A stretch of DNA of 64,000 nucleotides from an uncultured Clostridia bacterium (GCA_934149275.1 CAKPEG010000002.1:105953-169952), one strand, 5' to 3'. Positions 43,596-52,710 are shown, counted from the first letter of the stretch. The notes: generated by a model not told the origin, from the sequence alone. Numbers and translations: made by a program.

Positions 43596-44894
43596 TTGAC
43601 AGTATCAATTTTAAGTTTAACTTTTATAAATCATCAAAAAGTTTTTTATGAAAAAGAGGAAAATAAAAATTATATAGTTGAAATTAATTATCCAAATATT
43701 AAATCAAAACAACTTCTAGCATATACTGATGACTATATAAAAAATAAAAAAAAGGAATTTAAAGAAGAAATTTCTATGGAAGATGTTTTAAATGGTTCAA
43801 AATATGAATTTAAAGCAGATTATGAAATAACTGATAATAATAATATACTAGGATTACATTTAAACATCAGTGAATATACTGGTGGAGCTCATCGTGTTAG
43901 ATATGATAAATCATATTACTATAATAAAGAGAGTGATGAAATAGTATCTCTTAAGGATTTTTTAGAAAAAGACATAAGCCTAGATAAACTCGCTAATCTT
44001 TCTTATTATTATGTTATGAAATATAGTGATGATAATAATTTAAATTTTGATAAAGAAGGGGTTAAAGAAGGATTATCTTGCAATTTGAATAATTTTGAAC
44101 ATTTTAATTTCATAGATGATGGTTTAGAATTTATCTTTCCACCTTATCAAATTGCTTATTATGCTGCGGGTGAAATAAAAATAGTAATTCCTTATGATGA
44201 ATTAAATGGTATAATTAAAAATAAATATTTAAAATATAGTAAAAAAGATAATATAAAACAAGATAACAATAGAAACTTAAAAGAATTTGGTGATAAAAAA
44301 CTAATTGCTTTTACTTTTGATGATGGACCTAGTTATATTGGAACAAATAAATTACTTGATAATTTAAATAAATATAATGCTCGTGTAACATTTTTCGTGT
44401 TAGGAAGTAGAGTTAATAATTACAAAGATACATTAACTAAGGCTTATAAAATGGGGAATACAATAGGAAGTCATACTTATAGTCATTCTAATCTTTTAAA
44501 GTTAGATAATTATTCTGTTATGGATGAAATAAAGAAAACTAATGAGGCAATTAAAAATATAACTGGTAGTGAAACTATATATTTAAGACCCCCTTATGGA
44601 AATATAAATTCTAATATAAAAAATATATCAAATATGTACACAATTTTATGGGATTTAGATACAGAAGATTGGAAATATAAAGATAAAGATAGAATAGCAG
44701 ACTATATTGTCAGTAATGCTCATGATGGAGCAATAGTATTATTGCACGATTTATATGAAACATCAGTTGATGGAGCTTTACTTGCTATGGAAAGATTAGA
44801 AAAAGAAGGATATGCTTTTGTAACAATTGATGAAATGATTAAAATTAAAGATATTCAATTGGATATAAATAAAAATTATTATCAAATTAAATAA
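43596..44894 (+). CDS. polysaccharide deacetylase with DUF3298-like N-terminal region; 5' end damaged
   Basis: The open part is 432 residues from TTG 43596. The C-terminal NodB domain is intact: LIAFTFDDGPSYIGTNKLLD (catalytic Asp), IGSHTYSHSNLLKL (metal His), YLRPPYGN, VLLHDLYETS. The middle (res ~20-200) resembles DUF4163/DUF3298 found in PdaC-type enzymes that deacetylate peptidoglycan. The true start seems to be ATG 43525 behind GAGGTAG, but codon 3 is TAA and a further one-base shift lies near 43560; the restored reading RHKRRLT...FGKLFFSGIFG gives a normal membrane anchor. It is either a recent pseudogene or a sequence error. Confidence 0.75.
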   Translation: MTVSILSLTFINHQKVFYEKEENKNYIVEINYPNIKSKQLLAYTDDYIKNKKKEFKEEISMEDVLNGSKYEFKADYEITDNNNILGLHLNISEYTGGAHRVRYDKSYYYNKESDEIVSLKDFLEKDISLDKLANLSYYYVMKYSDDNNLNFDKEGVKEGLSCNLNNFEHFNFIDDGLEFIFPPYQIAYYAAGEIKIVIPYDELNGIIKNKYLKYSKKDNIKQDNNRNLKEFGDKKLIAFTFDDGPSYIGTNKLLDNLNKYNARVTFFVLGSRVNNYKDTLTKAYKMGNTIGSHTYSHSNLLKLDNYSVMDEIKKTNEAIKNITGSETIYLRPPYGNINSNIKNISNMYTILWDLDTEDWKYKDKDRIADYIVSNAHDGAIVLLHDLYETSVDGALLAMERLEKEGYAFVTIDEMIKIKDIQLDINKNYYQIK

Positions 44895-44912
44895 CTATAA
44901 ATTCTAATTCAT

Positions 44913-44947
44913 AAAGCAAATCAAATTGTATAGAAGATTTGCTTTTT
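44913..44947 (+). terminator. terminator of the deacetylase gene
   Basis: AAAGCAAATC / GATTTGCTTT stem with a 13-base loop and T run. Confidence 0.8.
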
Positions 44948-44996
44948 AAATGGTATAATATAAGAGTAAATGGTGCAAAAAATAGTAAGTTATCAT

Positions 44997-45026
44997 ATAG
45001 ATTAGTTTGAAATATAACTAATCTAT
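44997..45026. promoter_or_regulatory. perfect 11-bp inverted repeat upstream of sdpR
   Basis: ATAGATTAGTT / AACTAATCTAT with an eight-base loop, then ATTTTATTT. It lies 26 bases before the first operator-like site. May end a short upstream transcript. Confidence 0.45.
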
Positions 45027-45035
45027 ATTTTATTT

Positions 45036-45103
45036 ATCTATTTAGGAAAAAATCTAAATAGATATTGACATTCGAATTGAAAAATATTATAATCTATTTA
45101 GAT
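45036..45103 (+). promoter_or_regulatory. sdpR-sdpI promoter with repeated operators
   Basis: TTGACA (45065-45070), exact 17-base spacer, TATAAT (45088-45093). ATCTAAATAGAT abuts the -35 (45052-45063), ATCTATTTAGAT overlaps the -10 (45092-45103), and a partial ATCTATTTAGG lies at 45036-45046. This placement is what autorepression by the ArsR-type product would need. Confidence 0.8.
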
Positions 45104-45136
45104 ATATATCGAAATACTATAAGTGAGGTGATTATT

Positions 45137-45418
45137 TTGGGAATGTCGGAAACATTAAAAGCAATTAGTGATCCTGTAAGAAGAGAGATATTAGAACTAT
45201 TAAAAGATGGTAGAAAAACAGCAGGAGAAATATCAAGTAGTTTTAATTTAACAGGAGCAACCGTATCATATCATTTATCAAATTTAAAGAAAGCGAATTT
45301 AATAACTGAAACAAAGCAAAAGAACTTTATATTTTATGAATTAAATAGTTCCGTATTTGAAGATGTTTTAGTTTGGATTTATAAGTTGGGAGGAAATAAG
45401 AATGGAAAAGAAAAATAA
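45137..45418 (+). CDS. sdpR: ArsR-family autorepressor, SdpR-like
   Basis: 93 residues with a winged helix-turn-helix: MGMSETLKAISDPVRREILE, KTAGEISSSFNLTGATVSYH, LSNLKKANLITETKQKNFIF. No metal-binding Cys pair, as in SdpR, which represses its own operon in Bacillus. TTG 45137 (six bases behind GAGGTG) or ATG 45143 may start translation; upstream codons lie in the promoter. It overlaps the next gene by 17 bases. Confidence 0.85.
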   Translation: MGMSETLKAISDPVRREILELLKDGRKTAGEISSSFNLTGATVSYHLSNLKKANLITETKQKNFIFYELNSSVFEDVLVWIYKLGGNKNGKEK

Positions 45419-45950
45419 AAGAACATTAATTTTAAGTATAATTATATGTTTATTACCAATGGTATTAGGTATTGCTTTTTATAATAGGCTACCAGAACAA
45501 ATGCCAATTCATTTTACGGTAAATGATGTACCAGATAATTATGCACCAAAGAATTTTGCATTATTTGGAATACCAATTATTATGGCTATTATTCAAGCAA
45601 TATGTCTAATATTTACATCAAAAGTGAATAAATTGAAAAATAGCGAAAAACCTAAAATTGTAAAAATAATGGAATGGTTTATTCCAATTGTTACAGTATT
45701 AGTATATATTATTATGATAGAAGTTCCATTAGGTAGTGATGTTTATGTTGGAAAAAGTGTATGTTTGATATTAGGAATATTATTCACTATTATTGGAAAC
45801 TATATGCCTAAAATGAGTTATGAAACGGGAAAGAAACTTTTTCATCCGACTCCTAAAACTGAAAAATCATTTAGAAGAATGAACAGAATTATGGGATATG
45901 GTTTTCTAGGTATTGGTATTATATTACTAATAATGATTATATGGGTATAA
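45402..45950 (+). CDS. sdpI: SdpI-family membrane protein
   Basis: 182 residues, five to six transmembrane helices. N-terminal DUF1648 pattern LPMVLGIAFYNRLPEQMPIH plus FTVNDVPDNYAPK, then the SdpI domain GILFTIIGNYMPKMSY and GYGFLGIGIILLI. SdpI protects Bacillus from the SdpC killing factor and with SdpR forms a signalling pair. No sdpC-like toxin gene is nearby, so this may be orphan immunity or a general membrane-stress pair. Confidence 0.88.
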   Translation: MEKKNKRTLILSIIICLLPMVLGIAFYNRLPEQMPIHFTVNDVPDNYAPKNFALFGIPIIMAIIQAICLIFTSKVNKLKNSEKPKIVKIMEWFIPIVTVLVYIIMIEVPLGSDVYVGKSVCLILGILFTIIGNYMPKMSYETGKKLFHPTPKTEKSFRRMNRIMGYGFLGIGIILLIMIIWV

Positions 45951-45989
45951 ACAAAAAATTACAATTTATAATTGAAATTATTTGCAAAT

Positions 45990-46092
45990 TAATAATATTA
46001 TTCCCATTAAAGGGTATGGGAGTTCCCATAGTAGAATTTGTGTGGGAGTACAAATTCAGTGCTGGCTAGACATAGATTTTATTCCCATATTC
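45990..46092. other. non-coding stretch with nested inverted repeats at the edge of the transposon module
   Basis: TATGGGA-GT-TCCCATA and GAATTTGT-GTGGGAGT-ACAAATTC lie between direct copies of ATTCCCAT (near 46000 and 46081). It could mark the left end or recombination site of the Tn4451-like module, but no target duplication is recognisable. Confidence 0.4.
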
Positions 46093-46101
46093 AAGAAAAA
46101 T

Positions 46102-46144
46102 AAAAAGAGGATTAAATTATTTTGATAATTTTTTCCTCTTTTTT
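46102..46144. terminator. bidirectional terminator between sdpI and tnpV
   Basis: AAAAGAGGATTAAATTAT pairs with ATAATTTTTTCCTCTTTT around TTTG, giving U runs both ways. Confidence 0.85.
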
Positions 46145-46153
46145 GGAGATTAT

Positions 46154-46510
46154 TTATATAAAAACATATTCATTTAAGACAATTTCTTCTGCTGTATTTT
46201 TATAGTTGTTCATTAATTTTGTCCATTCCAATGGATTTAATTCTTTGTTTTTTTCAGACAGTCTTTCATCATTCTTAATATAATTTTCCATTAGTTCTTT
46301 ATAATAATTTTCACAAGAATCACTGACTAAAAGAAGATGATGAGTTAATTTATTTGTCATCAATAATGTCTCATAAAGTGCTTGCTTGTTTTGTGCAATA
46401 AAGTGTAATCTTAATATTCCATATCTTCCAAGCCTTCCATAATTTTCACCTTCTTCTAAATATAAATCTGGTAATAAATAATCTCCTTTTCTTGTATAAG
46501 TAACTTTCAT
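46154..46510 (-). CDS. tnpV: TnpV-like transposon-encoded protein
   Basis: 118 residues, MKVTYTRKGDYLLPDLYLEE, GRLGRYGILRLHFIAQ, then LNPLEWTKLMNNYKNTAEEI. This is the TnpV pattern of Tn4451/Tn4453 and many clostridial elements; its role is not settled. The Met at 46510 has AAAGGA nine bases ahead and is preferred to 46519. It follows the large serine recombinase on the same strand, as in Tn4451-type elements. Confidence 0.85.
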   Translation of the reverse strand: MKVTYTRKGDYLLPDLYLEEGENYGRLGRYGILRLHFIAQNKQALYETLLMTNKLTHHLLLVSDSCENYYKELMENYIKNDERLSEKNKELNPLEWTKLMNNYKNTAEEIVLNEYVFI

Positions 46511-46530
46511 TCTTATCATTCCTTTCTTCT

Positions 46531-48321
46531 TTAAATAGTGTTAATTAATTCATTTTTTGGCACTAATATTAAAATATCTTTAATAACATTTTTCTCAGTA
46601 TATGGACAACTGACAATGCCATCTATATATAAATGTTCTTGTGATTTAATAATAAATTCTTCTAAAAATTTATTAGAATATTCTTTGTTTTTCATCTTCA
46701 TAATTGATAAAATATCATAATTTGATTCCATATTTTTTAACTCAATTTCATCAATTTCTTTATGAAATTTAATTCCAATATTATTGTCATTCATAATATT
46801 ATTAAGATATTTTAAGTATTCTTTACAGCTTTTAGTTATAAATTCATCTGTGAATTTTATATCTTTAATTTCAATATTGTAGTTTTTATCACGTTTAATT
46901 TCTATCATAGATATAAGTCTATGAATCATATCTCTTTTAGCTTCTCTTGATAACAAATCATAAAGAAAAGCAAATCCAATATTTTTAATATTAGTAAAAA
47001 ATAAAGTGTTATTATTCTCAGTACAATCTAATTTTTTAACAAGTTCTATTGTATATTCTTTACAATTATTATCTGGATCAAGTCTAACTTTCTTTTGATT
47101 TAGTTTATCAATTTCCTTTTTGATAACATCATTTTTATGGTTAATTGTTTCGACATCTAAATTAGAACTTAAATATAAATCTACTAATCTTTTTTCCTGT
47201 AATTTTAATTTTTCGATTGCTTTTTCTATATCTTTTACATCATCACTTTTGGTAGAATTACAAGTTATAATCTCATTATCCATAGAAAGCATAAATAGTG
47301 TTAATTCTTCTAATACTTGTTTTAATTTTGTTTCTATTTTTTCAGTATTATAATGAAGTCCAAATCCACTACAATTATGATTTTTACATCTTAAATGGTA
47401 ATAAACTTTTTGCTTTCCATTAGGATATTTAAAAGATTCTGATGATGACATTATCTCACCACAAATAGGGCATTTTACTAAACCAGAAAACAAATGAATA
47501 TATTCTCCATAGTTAGAATGTTTGTTTTTTACTAAAACATTTCTAGTAGCATTCCATGTTACTTCATCAATAATTGGTTCACAATAATTTTCAACTCTTA
47601 AAATATCTTGTGATTTTCTTTTGTACTTTCCATATTCAAAGATACCAATATAAATAGAATTAGTAAGTATTTTATAAACTCTATCAGATTTCCATTTTCC
47701 TTGTTTTAAATAGGCATTATTATCTTTCATAATAGTAGCAATACCTCTTGTAGAATTGCCTTGTTTGCATAATTCAAATATTTCTTTTACAACTTCTGCT
47801 TCAATAGGTTCTACTTCTAAATGACCAGTTTCCTTATTTCTAATATAGCCATAAGGTGCTTTACTAGGATGAATACGTTCTAATGCCATTTCTTCCATAG
47901 CACGTTTAGTTCTTGCTCCAATCTCTTTTCTTTCTCTTTGACCAAATACTAAATTCATTCCAAAAATCATTTCACCATTAGCAGTAGATACATCATAAGG
48001 TTCGAGTATTAGTTCTATTTTTACATCATGTTCCTCACAATAATTAAGTAGCCAAAAACCATCATAATTATTACGAGTAAGCCTATCAACTTTAATTGCA
48101 ACTAATTTATCAATCTTTTTAGTTTTAATATCTTTTAGTAATCTTTGCATTTCAGGTCTCATCAAATCTTTTCCAGAATGTCCAGCATCATTATAAACAT
48201 CAACAATATCATATTCATTCTTTTCACAATATTCTTTAATCATTCTAAGTTGTGAATCAATAGAATAACCATTATCTCTTTGGTCGTCAGTAGATACTCT
48301 TACATAAACACCACATCTCAT
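46531..48321 (-). CDS. large serine recombinase (TnpX/Tn4451 type)
   Basis: 596 residues. Catalytic domain MRCGVYVRVSTDDQRDNGYS with Ser10 in YVRVS; recombinase domain (APYGYIRNKETGHLEVEPIE); zinc ribbon CPICGEIMSSS ... CKNHNCSG; coiled coil (res ~355-400) for synapsis. Such enzymes excise and insert circular elements. GAAAGGAGG precedes the ATG. No cargo, mobilisation or resistance gene lies between it and the flanking genes other than tnpV, so the element looks minimal or decayed. Confidence 0.93.
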   Translation of the reverse strand: MRCGVYVRVSTDDQRDNGYSIDSQLRMIKEYCEKNEYDIVDVYNDAGHSGKDLMRPEMQRLLKDIKTKKIDKLVAIKVDRLTRNNYDGFWLLNYCEEHDVKIELILEPYDVSTANGEMIFGMNLVFGQRERKEIGARTKRAMEEMALERIHPSKAPYGYIRNKETGHLEVEPIEAEVVKEIFELCKQGNSTRGIATIMKDNNAYLKQGKWKSDRVYKILTNSIYIGIFEYGKYKRKSQDILRVENYCEPIIDEVTWNATRNVLVKNKHSNYGEYIHLFSGLVKCPICGEIMSSSESFKYPNGKQKVYYHLRCKNHNCSGFGLHYNTEKIETKLKQVLEELTLFMLSMDNEIITCNSTKSDDVKDIEKAIEKLKLQEKRLVDLYLSSNLDVETINHKNDVIKKEIDKLNQKKVRLDPDNNCKEYTIELVKKLDCTENNNTLFFTNIKNIGFAFLYDLLSREAKRDMIHRLISMIEIKRDKNYNIEIKDIKFTDEFITKSCKEYLKYLNNIMNDNNIGIKFHKEIDEIELKNMESNYDILSIMKMKNKEYSNKFLEEFIIKSQEHLYIDGIVSCPYTEKNVIKDILILVPKNELINTI

Positions 48322-48369
48322 AGTTTTCCTCCTTTCATTAAATTTCGAGAAATATTAAAATACCTCTCA

Positions 48370-48499
48370 TATGTTTCCTCACTCAAACACTAAATATCAG
48401 ACACTAAATTGAAATTTTTTAATAGTTCTTATTAATTTTCTCAATTAGAGTGAGTTTTACGAAGTTAAATTTAATATATTTCTCTATATGTTTCTTCAC
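48370..48499. repeat. direct repeats upstream of the recombinase
   Basis: TATGTTTCCTCAC (48370-48382) and TATGTTTCTTCAC (48487-48499) differ at one base; a CTCACTC / GAGTGAG inverted pair lies between. Candidate recombinase-binding or control sites in a 204-base gap without a gene. Confidence 0.45.
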
Positions 48500-48525
48500 A
48501 AATAAGCAAAATGTATAGTCTAAAA

Positions 48526-48804
48526 TTAAAAATTTTTTAAAAATTGTGTAATTTCTTTAATATTGTACTTTTTATTATGTTCTTTAATATAAAAAGGCTT
48601 ATTTGATATTTCATTAATTTTGTATTCTAGTATTGTAAGAGTAGTCGGATATGTAATCTGATATTCAGTAGGTATTATTACTTGTAAGTTGGTGTGCAAG
48701 ATGGTTTTAATTTGTCCTAATATAACCTTATATTTAAAGTCTTTTAAGATGTCAGTTAAATCTTTATTAGGTTTTAGATTTTTAATTACTTTAAATTCGA
48801 GCAT
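48526..48804 (-). CDS. small protein of unknown function upstream of the recombinase
   Basis: 92 residues, MLEFKVIKNLKPNKDLTDIL to ITQFLKNF, Lys/Ile-rich, no membrane segment. AGGAAGGAGG precedes the ATG, so translation is likely. Not recognised; codon use is like the recombinase gene, so it may belong to the mobile module. Confidence 0.55.
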   Translation of the reverse strand: MLEFKVIKNLKPNKDLTDILKDFKYKVILGQIKTILHTNLQVIIPTEYQITYPTTLTILEYKINEISNKPFYIKEHNKKYNIKEITQFLKNF

Positions 48805-48895
48805 GAAAAAAGTCCTCCTTCCTAGAAAGAGAACTTTTAAAGTTTTATATAAAATAAAAACTCACGAACAATTAAGTCCGTAAGTTGATTTCAAA

Positions 48896-48969
<74 letters not shown>

Positions 48970-49106
48970 GTTTCGTTTATATTATAATATATTTATTTAA
49001 GTTTGACAATCATATTGAAGAAATTTCTTGGGTGCTTACGGGCCTTGAAAATGTTGATTTATAGGAAATTTGTGATGAAATATTAAAATTAAAATTTTAA
49101 TATTTG

Positions 49107-49135
49107 AAGCCTCGGATTTTATTGATCCGGGGCTT
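49107..49135 (-). terminator. terminator of the 49146-49328 gene
   Basis: AAGCCTCGGAT / ATCCGGGGCTT stem; the minus strand continues CAAATATTTTAATTTT. Confidence 0.6.
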
Positions 49136-49145
49136 CGGTTTCGTA

Positions 49146-49328
49146 TTATGAAATAGTAATGTTTTCTAATACTAACTGACCGTTGACGAAAACCTTGTCT
49201 ACGGTGCAATTTGCGTAACTTCCATTGTGCAGCTTTTTATGTGCATATTCTTTGGCTGCTTCAGGTGAAAGTTGTTTTGGAGTTAAAAATGTGACTTCGT
49301 TGATCCGGTTTTTAAAGTTCTGCTTCAT
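49146..49328 (-). CDS. 60-residue protein of unknown function
   Basis: MKQNFKNRINEVTFLTPKQL ... SYANCTVDKVFVNGQLVLEN. Not recognised. Supported by GAAAGGAG before the ATG, a promoter upstream on the minus strand (TTGACT, 18-base spacer, TATAAT, near 49385-49415) and a terminator. G/C-richer codons place it with the 34-36 kb and 50.8 kb minus-strand genes. Confidence 0.6.
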   Translation of the reverse strand: MKQNFKNRINEVTFLTPKQLSPEAAKEYAHKKLHNGSYANCTVDKVFVNGQLVLENITIS

Positions 49329-49493
49329 AGTCTGAAATCTCCTTTCAAATTGCTGATAATTTATTAGTTACGTAGGGATATTATATCATGTTTACATAAA
49401 TAAAGTCAATTGGATTTTATGTGGTGGTACAATAGTGTTTCAATGATATTTTGAGGTTGTAATCGGGTTTGGAGATGACCTTAAAAAAATATA

Positions 49494-49521
49494 TTGACAT
49501 TAAAATTGGTTATGATAAATT
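49494..49521 (+). promoter_or_regulatory. promoter of the 49556 gene
   Basis: TTGACA, 16-base spacer, TAAATT, about 35 bases before the start codon. Confidence 0.5.
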
Positions 49522-49555
49522 AGAAGTGTATTAAATTAAAGGAGGAATAATATTT

Positions 49556-50338
49556 ATGCCAAATATTGAAGAGAGATTGAAAAATCTAGAAGCTGAAAAA
49601 TTTTGTTTTAGCTTTGTAAAAGGTACATATATGCCTAATAATAAAAAATATATAAAGATAAATATGTTTGATAATGTATTTTATATTGAAAATGAACAAC
49701 AAGTTAAAGAGTATCCAGATATATATTTCATTTTAAAGACTAAAGAAGTAATTAAAAAACATATTCAAAATATTCAAAAGATGGCTGAAACAATGAGTGC
49801 AGAGAATAATACTAGAGGAACAGATCATTGTGAATTTCTTTTAAAGTTTGATGATAAAGTTTATAAGATAAATAGAAATGTATGTAATGATGAAGGTAGA
49901 AAACTTTTTGATGAATTTTATATTGAGATTTATAAATTATTAGGTATTGATAATGATATTAAAAGAGATAATTTAATGAATGCAATTAAAAACTGGAAAC
50001 AAGATAATTCAACTAATAATTTTGTAACTTTAATAAAAAATGTTATTAATTATAATTTTTATTGTGTAATAAAGGAGAATAATGGGGCACAATCAATTGC
50101 TACAATAAAAAATTCTAAAGGTGATACTTTACTTCCTGCTTTTTCAAGTAAAGAGGAATTATTTAAATGGATAAAAGTATCAGATAAAGAAATTAAAAGA
50201 TTGACTTATAAAAATTATTCAAATATTTTATTAGCTGATGGTAATAACAATGTTGGAATAGTAATTAATCCTTTTAGTTCAAATATTGTACTTGATAAGA
50301 AAATTGTAAATGATATTTCTAAAAAATTTTTAAATTAG
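49556..50338 (+). CDS. protein of unknown function
   Basis: 260 residues, MPNIEERLKNLEAEKFCFSF start, Asn/Lys/Ile-rich, no signal peptide, no motif that I recognise. AAGGAGGAAT precedes the ATG and a promoter lies upstream. It lies between tRNA-Gly genes and ends before a bidirectional terminator. Confidence 0.6.
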   Translation: MPNIEERLKNLEAEKFCFSFVKGTYMPNNKKYIKINMFDNVFYIENEQQVKEYPDIYFILKTKEVIKKHIQNIQKMAETMSAENNTRGTDHCEFLLKFDDKVYKINRNVCNDEGRKLFDEFYIEIYKLLGIDNDIKRDNLMNAIKNWKQDNSTNNFVTLIKNVINYNFYCVIKENNGAQSIATIKNSKGDTLLPAFSSKEELFKWIKVSDKEIKRLTYKNYSNILLADGNNNVGIVINPFSSNIVLDKKIVNDISKKFLN

Positions 50339-50396
50339 TAATTTTATAAAAAAGAGAGTTGTCAAGAAAAACGTTTTTGTGAAGACGAGGGAAAAT

Positions 50397-50430
50397 AAAA
50401 AAGCTTATGATTTTTATCATAAGCTTTTTT
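50397..50430. terminator. bidirectional terminator
   Basis: AAAAAGCTTATGAT / ATCATAAGCTTTTT stem serves the 49556 gene and, on the minus strand, the tRNA-Gly pair. Confidence 0.85.
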
Positions 50431-50431
50431 A

Positions 50432-50505
<74 letters not shown>

Positions 50506-50539
50506 AATTTCTTGCATAATATTTATTTTATAAATGAAA

Positions 50540-50613
<74 letters not shown>

Positions 50614-50711
50614 ATATTTCCTCCTGACAAGTATAGATTATAAAGTAGGAAAACATTTTTGTCAATAGAATTTTTGAAAAAATTTAAAAAAAATAATGTT
50701 AAAATAATGTT

Positions 50712-50741
50712 AAAGGCGCGATCTATTAAAATCGCGCCTTT
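50712..50741 (-). terminator. terminator of the GH13 gene
   Basis: AAAGGCGCGAT / ATCGCGCCTTT stem, GC-rich compared with other terminators here; minus strand continues AACATTATTTT. Confidence 0.75.
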
Positions 50742-50758
50742 TCCTGAGTGTTTTGTTT

Positions 50759-52657
50759 TTACTCAAGATTACAGTTACTTATGATTGTTAATCCATAAGG
50801 AGTCAGTTGCTTATTGTTTGAATGATTAGTTGCAAAGATTACTGGGTCGTTTGCGTATTGCTTGGGAACAAGGATAGCCTGAGTTTGACCAGTAATGTTT
50901 ACTGAAACCAAAATTCTTTTATCTTTCCATGTCCGCTCGTACATAACTATGTCGTTTGTTACAGTAATGAATTTGAAGTTTGCATTACTGAGCGGCAGTG
51001 AGTTATGGATTTTTCCTAATGTTCTGTAGAAACGCATTAATTTTTTATCTCTTTTTCCCCAAGGATAAGTTTTCCGGTTCCATGGATCTTTGTAGCCATA
51101 GAGACCAACTTCATCACCATAGAAAATGCATGGATTTCCAGGGAGAAAGTAGAGGATAGATAATGCAGCTTTTAACAGCTCTCTACCTTTTTTGTAATCT
51201 GCATGTGAAAATGCGCTATCGTTTGCATTTTGCCAGTTTCGATCTTTTCCACCAATGTCCCAAGTCCATTCATAACCATTGTGCAAGAAACCATTTCCAA
51301 CTAGTGTGGTGATTGCACGCGGAATGTCATGAGTGGAAAGTGAGTTCATTGTGGATAAAAGAGCTTCTCTTGGGTAATCGGCGCAGATTTCGTTGATGTT
51401 GTTTCGCAAACAGTAGGTGTCTCTGAAACGCACGTACTTTAAGATTGCGTTAGTGAATGGATAATTCATTACGCTATTGAGTGATGTACCAAGCAGATAT
51501 TTTCTGTTGCCATCATCTATTCTAATAGCGTTTTTCCAAACTTCACCAAGGATATATGCATCTTTTTTGTAGCGTTTTATACATTCAACGAACATTGCAA
51601 GAAAATAGTCTGGAAGATCATCTGTTACGTCAAACCGTACTCCATCGATTCCCCATACAGTAAACCAAGTTGCAATTACACCAATATTTCCAAATAAGAA
51701 GTTCTGCCATTCTTTACAGTCTGGGTTACAAACTGGGAGATTTCCAAAGTTCCACCAGTAAATGAAATGATCGAATTTGTCTCTTTTGTACCATTCAAAA
51801 TATTTGGAGTCTCTACCGCAGATTGCACCTTTTTCAGGAAATGTTGAAAATCTGTTGAAGTAGATGCTGTCATCACCTGTGTGGTTAAAAACGGCATCGA
51901 TGATAACCTTCATTCCAAGTGCATGAGCCCTGTCACACAAGTTCTTCATATCTTCTGATGAACCAAGATATGGATCGATGCTGAGATAGTCAGCTGTGTC
52001 ATATCTGTGATTAGACTGGCTTCTGCAGATTGGGGAAAGGTATATGATCTTGACTCCTAATTTCTTGATATACTTTAAGTGATTTGTAATTCCTTTCAGG
52101 TTACCGCAGAAAAAGTCGGTGTTTGTAATTTCACCTCTTTCGTTGGGTTTCCAGTCGGGAATGTCGTTCCAGTTCTTGTGAATGGTTCTGCGTGGCATTT
52201 CAAAAACCGGTACGCTCTCGTCACGAGCAAATCTGTCGACCATGATATGAAACATGATTGCGCCTTTTGCCCATTCTGGAACAAGGAATGTGTTGTCAGT
52301 AACTGTGAATTGCATCCAAGGCAAATCTAATGTTGTCAAAGATAAGCCTTCTTCATAATTCGTTTTTACATAGTGTATTTTTCCGTTTAGAGAAACTCTG
52401 AAACAGTAAAAATATAATCCTGAACCAAAGTTAAAATGGATGAAGTCACTGATAAATGTACTTGTACCATTTTTAGAATTGGTATATTTCAGTTGGAATT
52501 CTTCTTTTGCTGAACTATGGTACTTCTGCAGTATTACAGTTACATCTTCAGCATATCCTAAGTCATCTGAGAGTCGTACTATGAACCGATAAGCCTTTTC
52601 TTTAGAAATCTCGTTTAATTCGGAAACCCGAATTTTTGAGTCTGAACTAACATACAT
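50759..52657 (-). CDS. glycoside hydrolase family 13 (neopullulanase/cyclomaltodextrinase-like)
   Basis: 632 residues, no signal peptide. An N-terminal beta domain (res ~1-125) precedes the amylase barrel. Conserved regions: I DAVFNHTG, II GVRFDVTDD (nucleophile Asp), III ILGEVW (acid Glu), IV NSLSTHDIPRA. An N-terminal domain like this is typical of enzymes that split cyclodextrins, pullulan or maltodextrins. G/C-richer codons than the core genes. AAGGAGGGC precedes the ATG. A monocistronic unit; a transporter is not nearby. Confidence 0.92.
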   Translation of the reverse strand: MYVSSDSKIRVSELNEISKEKAYRFIVRLSDDLGYAEDVTVILQKYHSSAKEEFQLKYTNSKNGTSTFISDFIHFNFGSGLYFYCFRVSLNGKIHYVKTNYEEGLSLTTLDLPWMQFTVTDNTFLVPEWAKGAIMFHIMVDRFARDESVPVFEMPRRTIHKNWNDIPDWKPNERGEITNTDFFCGNLKGITNHLKYIKKLGVKIIYLSPICRSQSNHRYDTADYLSIDPYLGSSEDMKNLCDRAHALGMKVIIDAVFNHTGDDSIYFNRFSTFPEKGAICGRDSKYFEWYKRDKFDHFIYWWNFGNLPVCNPDCKEWQNFLFGNIGVIATWFTVWGIDGVRFDVTDDLPDYFLAMFVECIKRYKKDAYILGEVWKNAIRIDDGNRKYLLGTSLNSVMNYPFTNAILKYVRFRDTYCLRNNINEICADYPREALLSTMNSLSTHDIPRAITTLVGNGFLHNGYEWTWDIGGKDRNWQNANDSAFSHADYKKGRELLKAALSILYFLPGNPCIFYGDEVGLYGYKDPWNRKTYPWGKRDKKLMRFYRTLGKIHNSLPLSNANFKFITVTNDIVMYERTWKDKRILVSVNITGQTQAILVPKQYANDPVIFATNHSNNKQLTPYGLTIISNCNLE

Positions 52658-52710
52658 AATAAGCCCTCCTTAAAATGTGCTGTAAACTATAAAGTTACAT
52701 AAGCTAATTT

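Noticed and set aside
45402..45950. Toxin-immunity operon of the sdpABC/RI type
   Set aside because: Repressor and immunity-like proteins are present, but no SdpC-like toxin or SdpAB maturation gene lies within reach.
47120..47353. 77-codon plus frame within the recombinase gene
   Set aside because: Antisense to the coiled-coil coding part; low-complexity Ser/Phe shadow.
48689..48883. 64-codon plus frame opposite the 92-residue gene
   Set aside because: The minus-strand gene has AGGAAGGAGG at its start; this frame has none.
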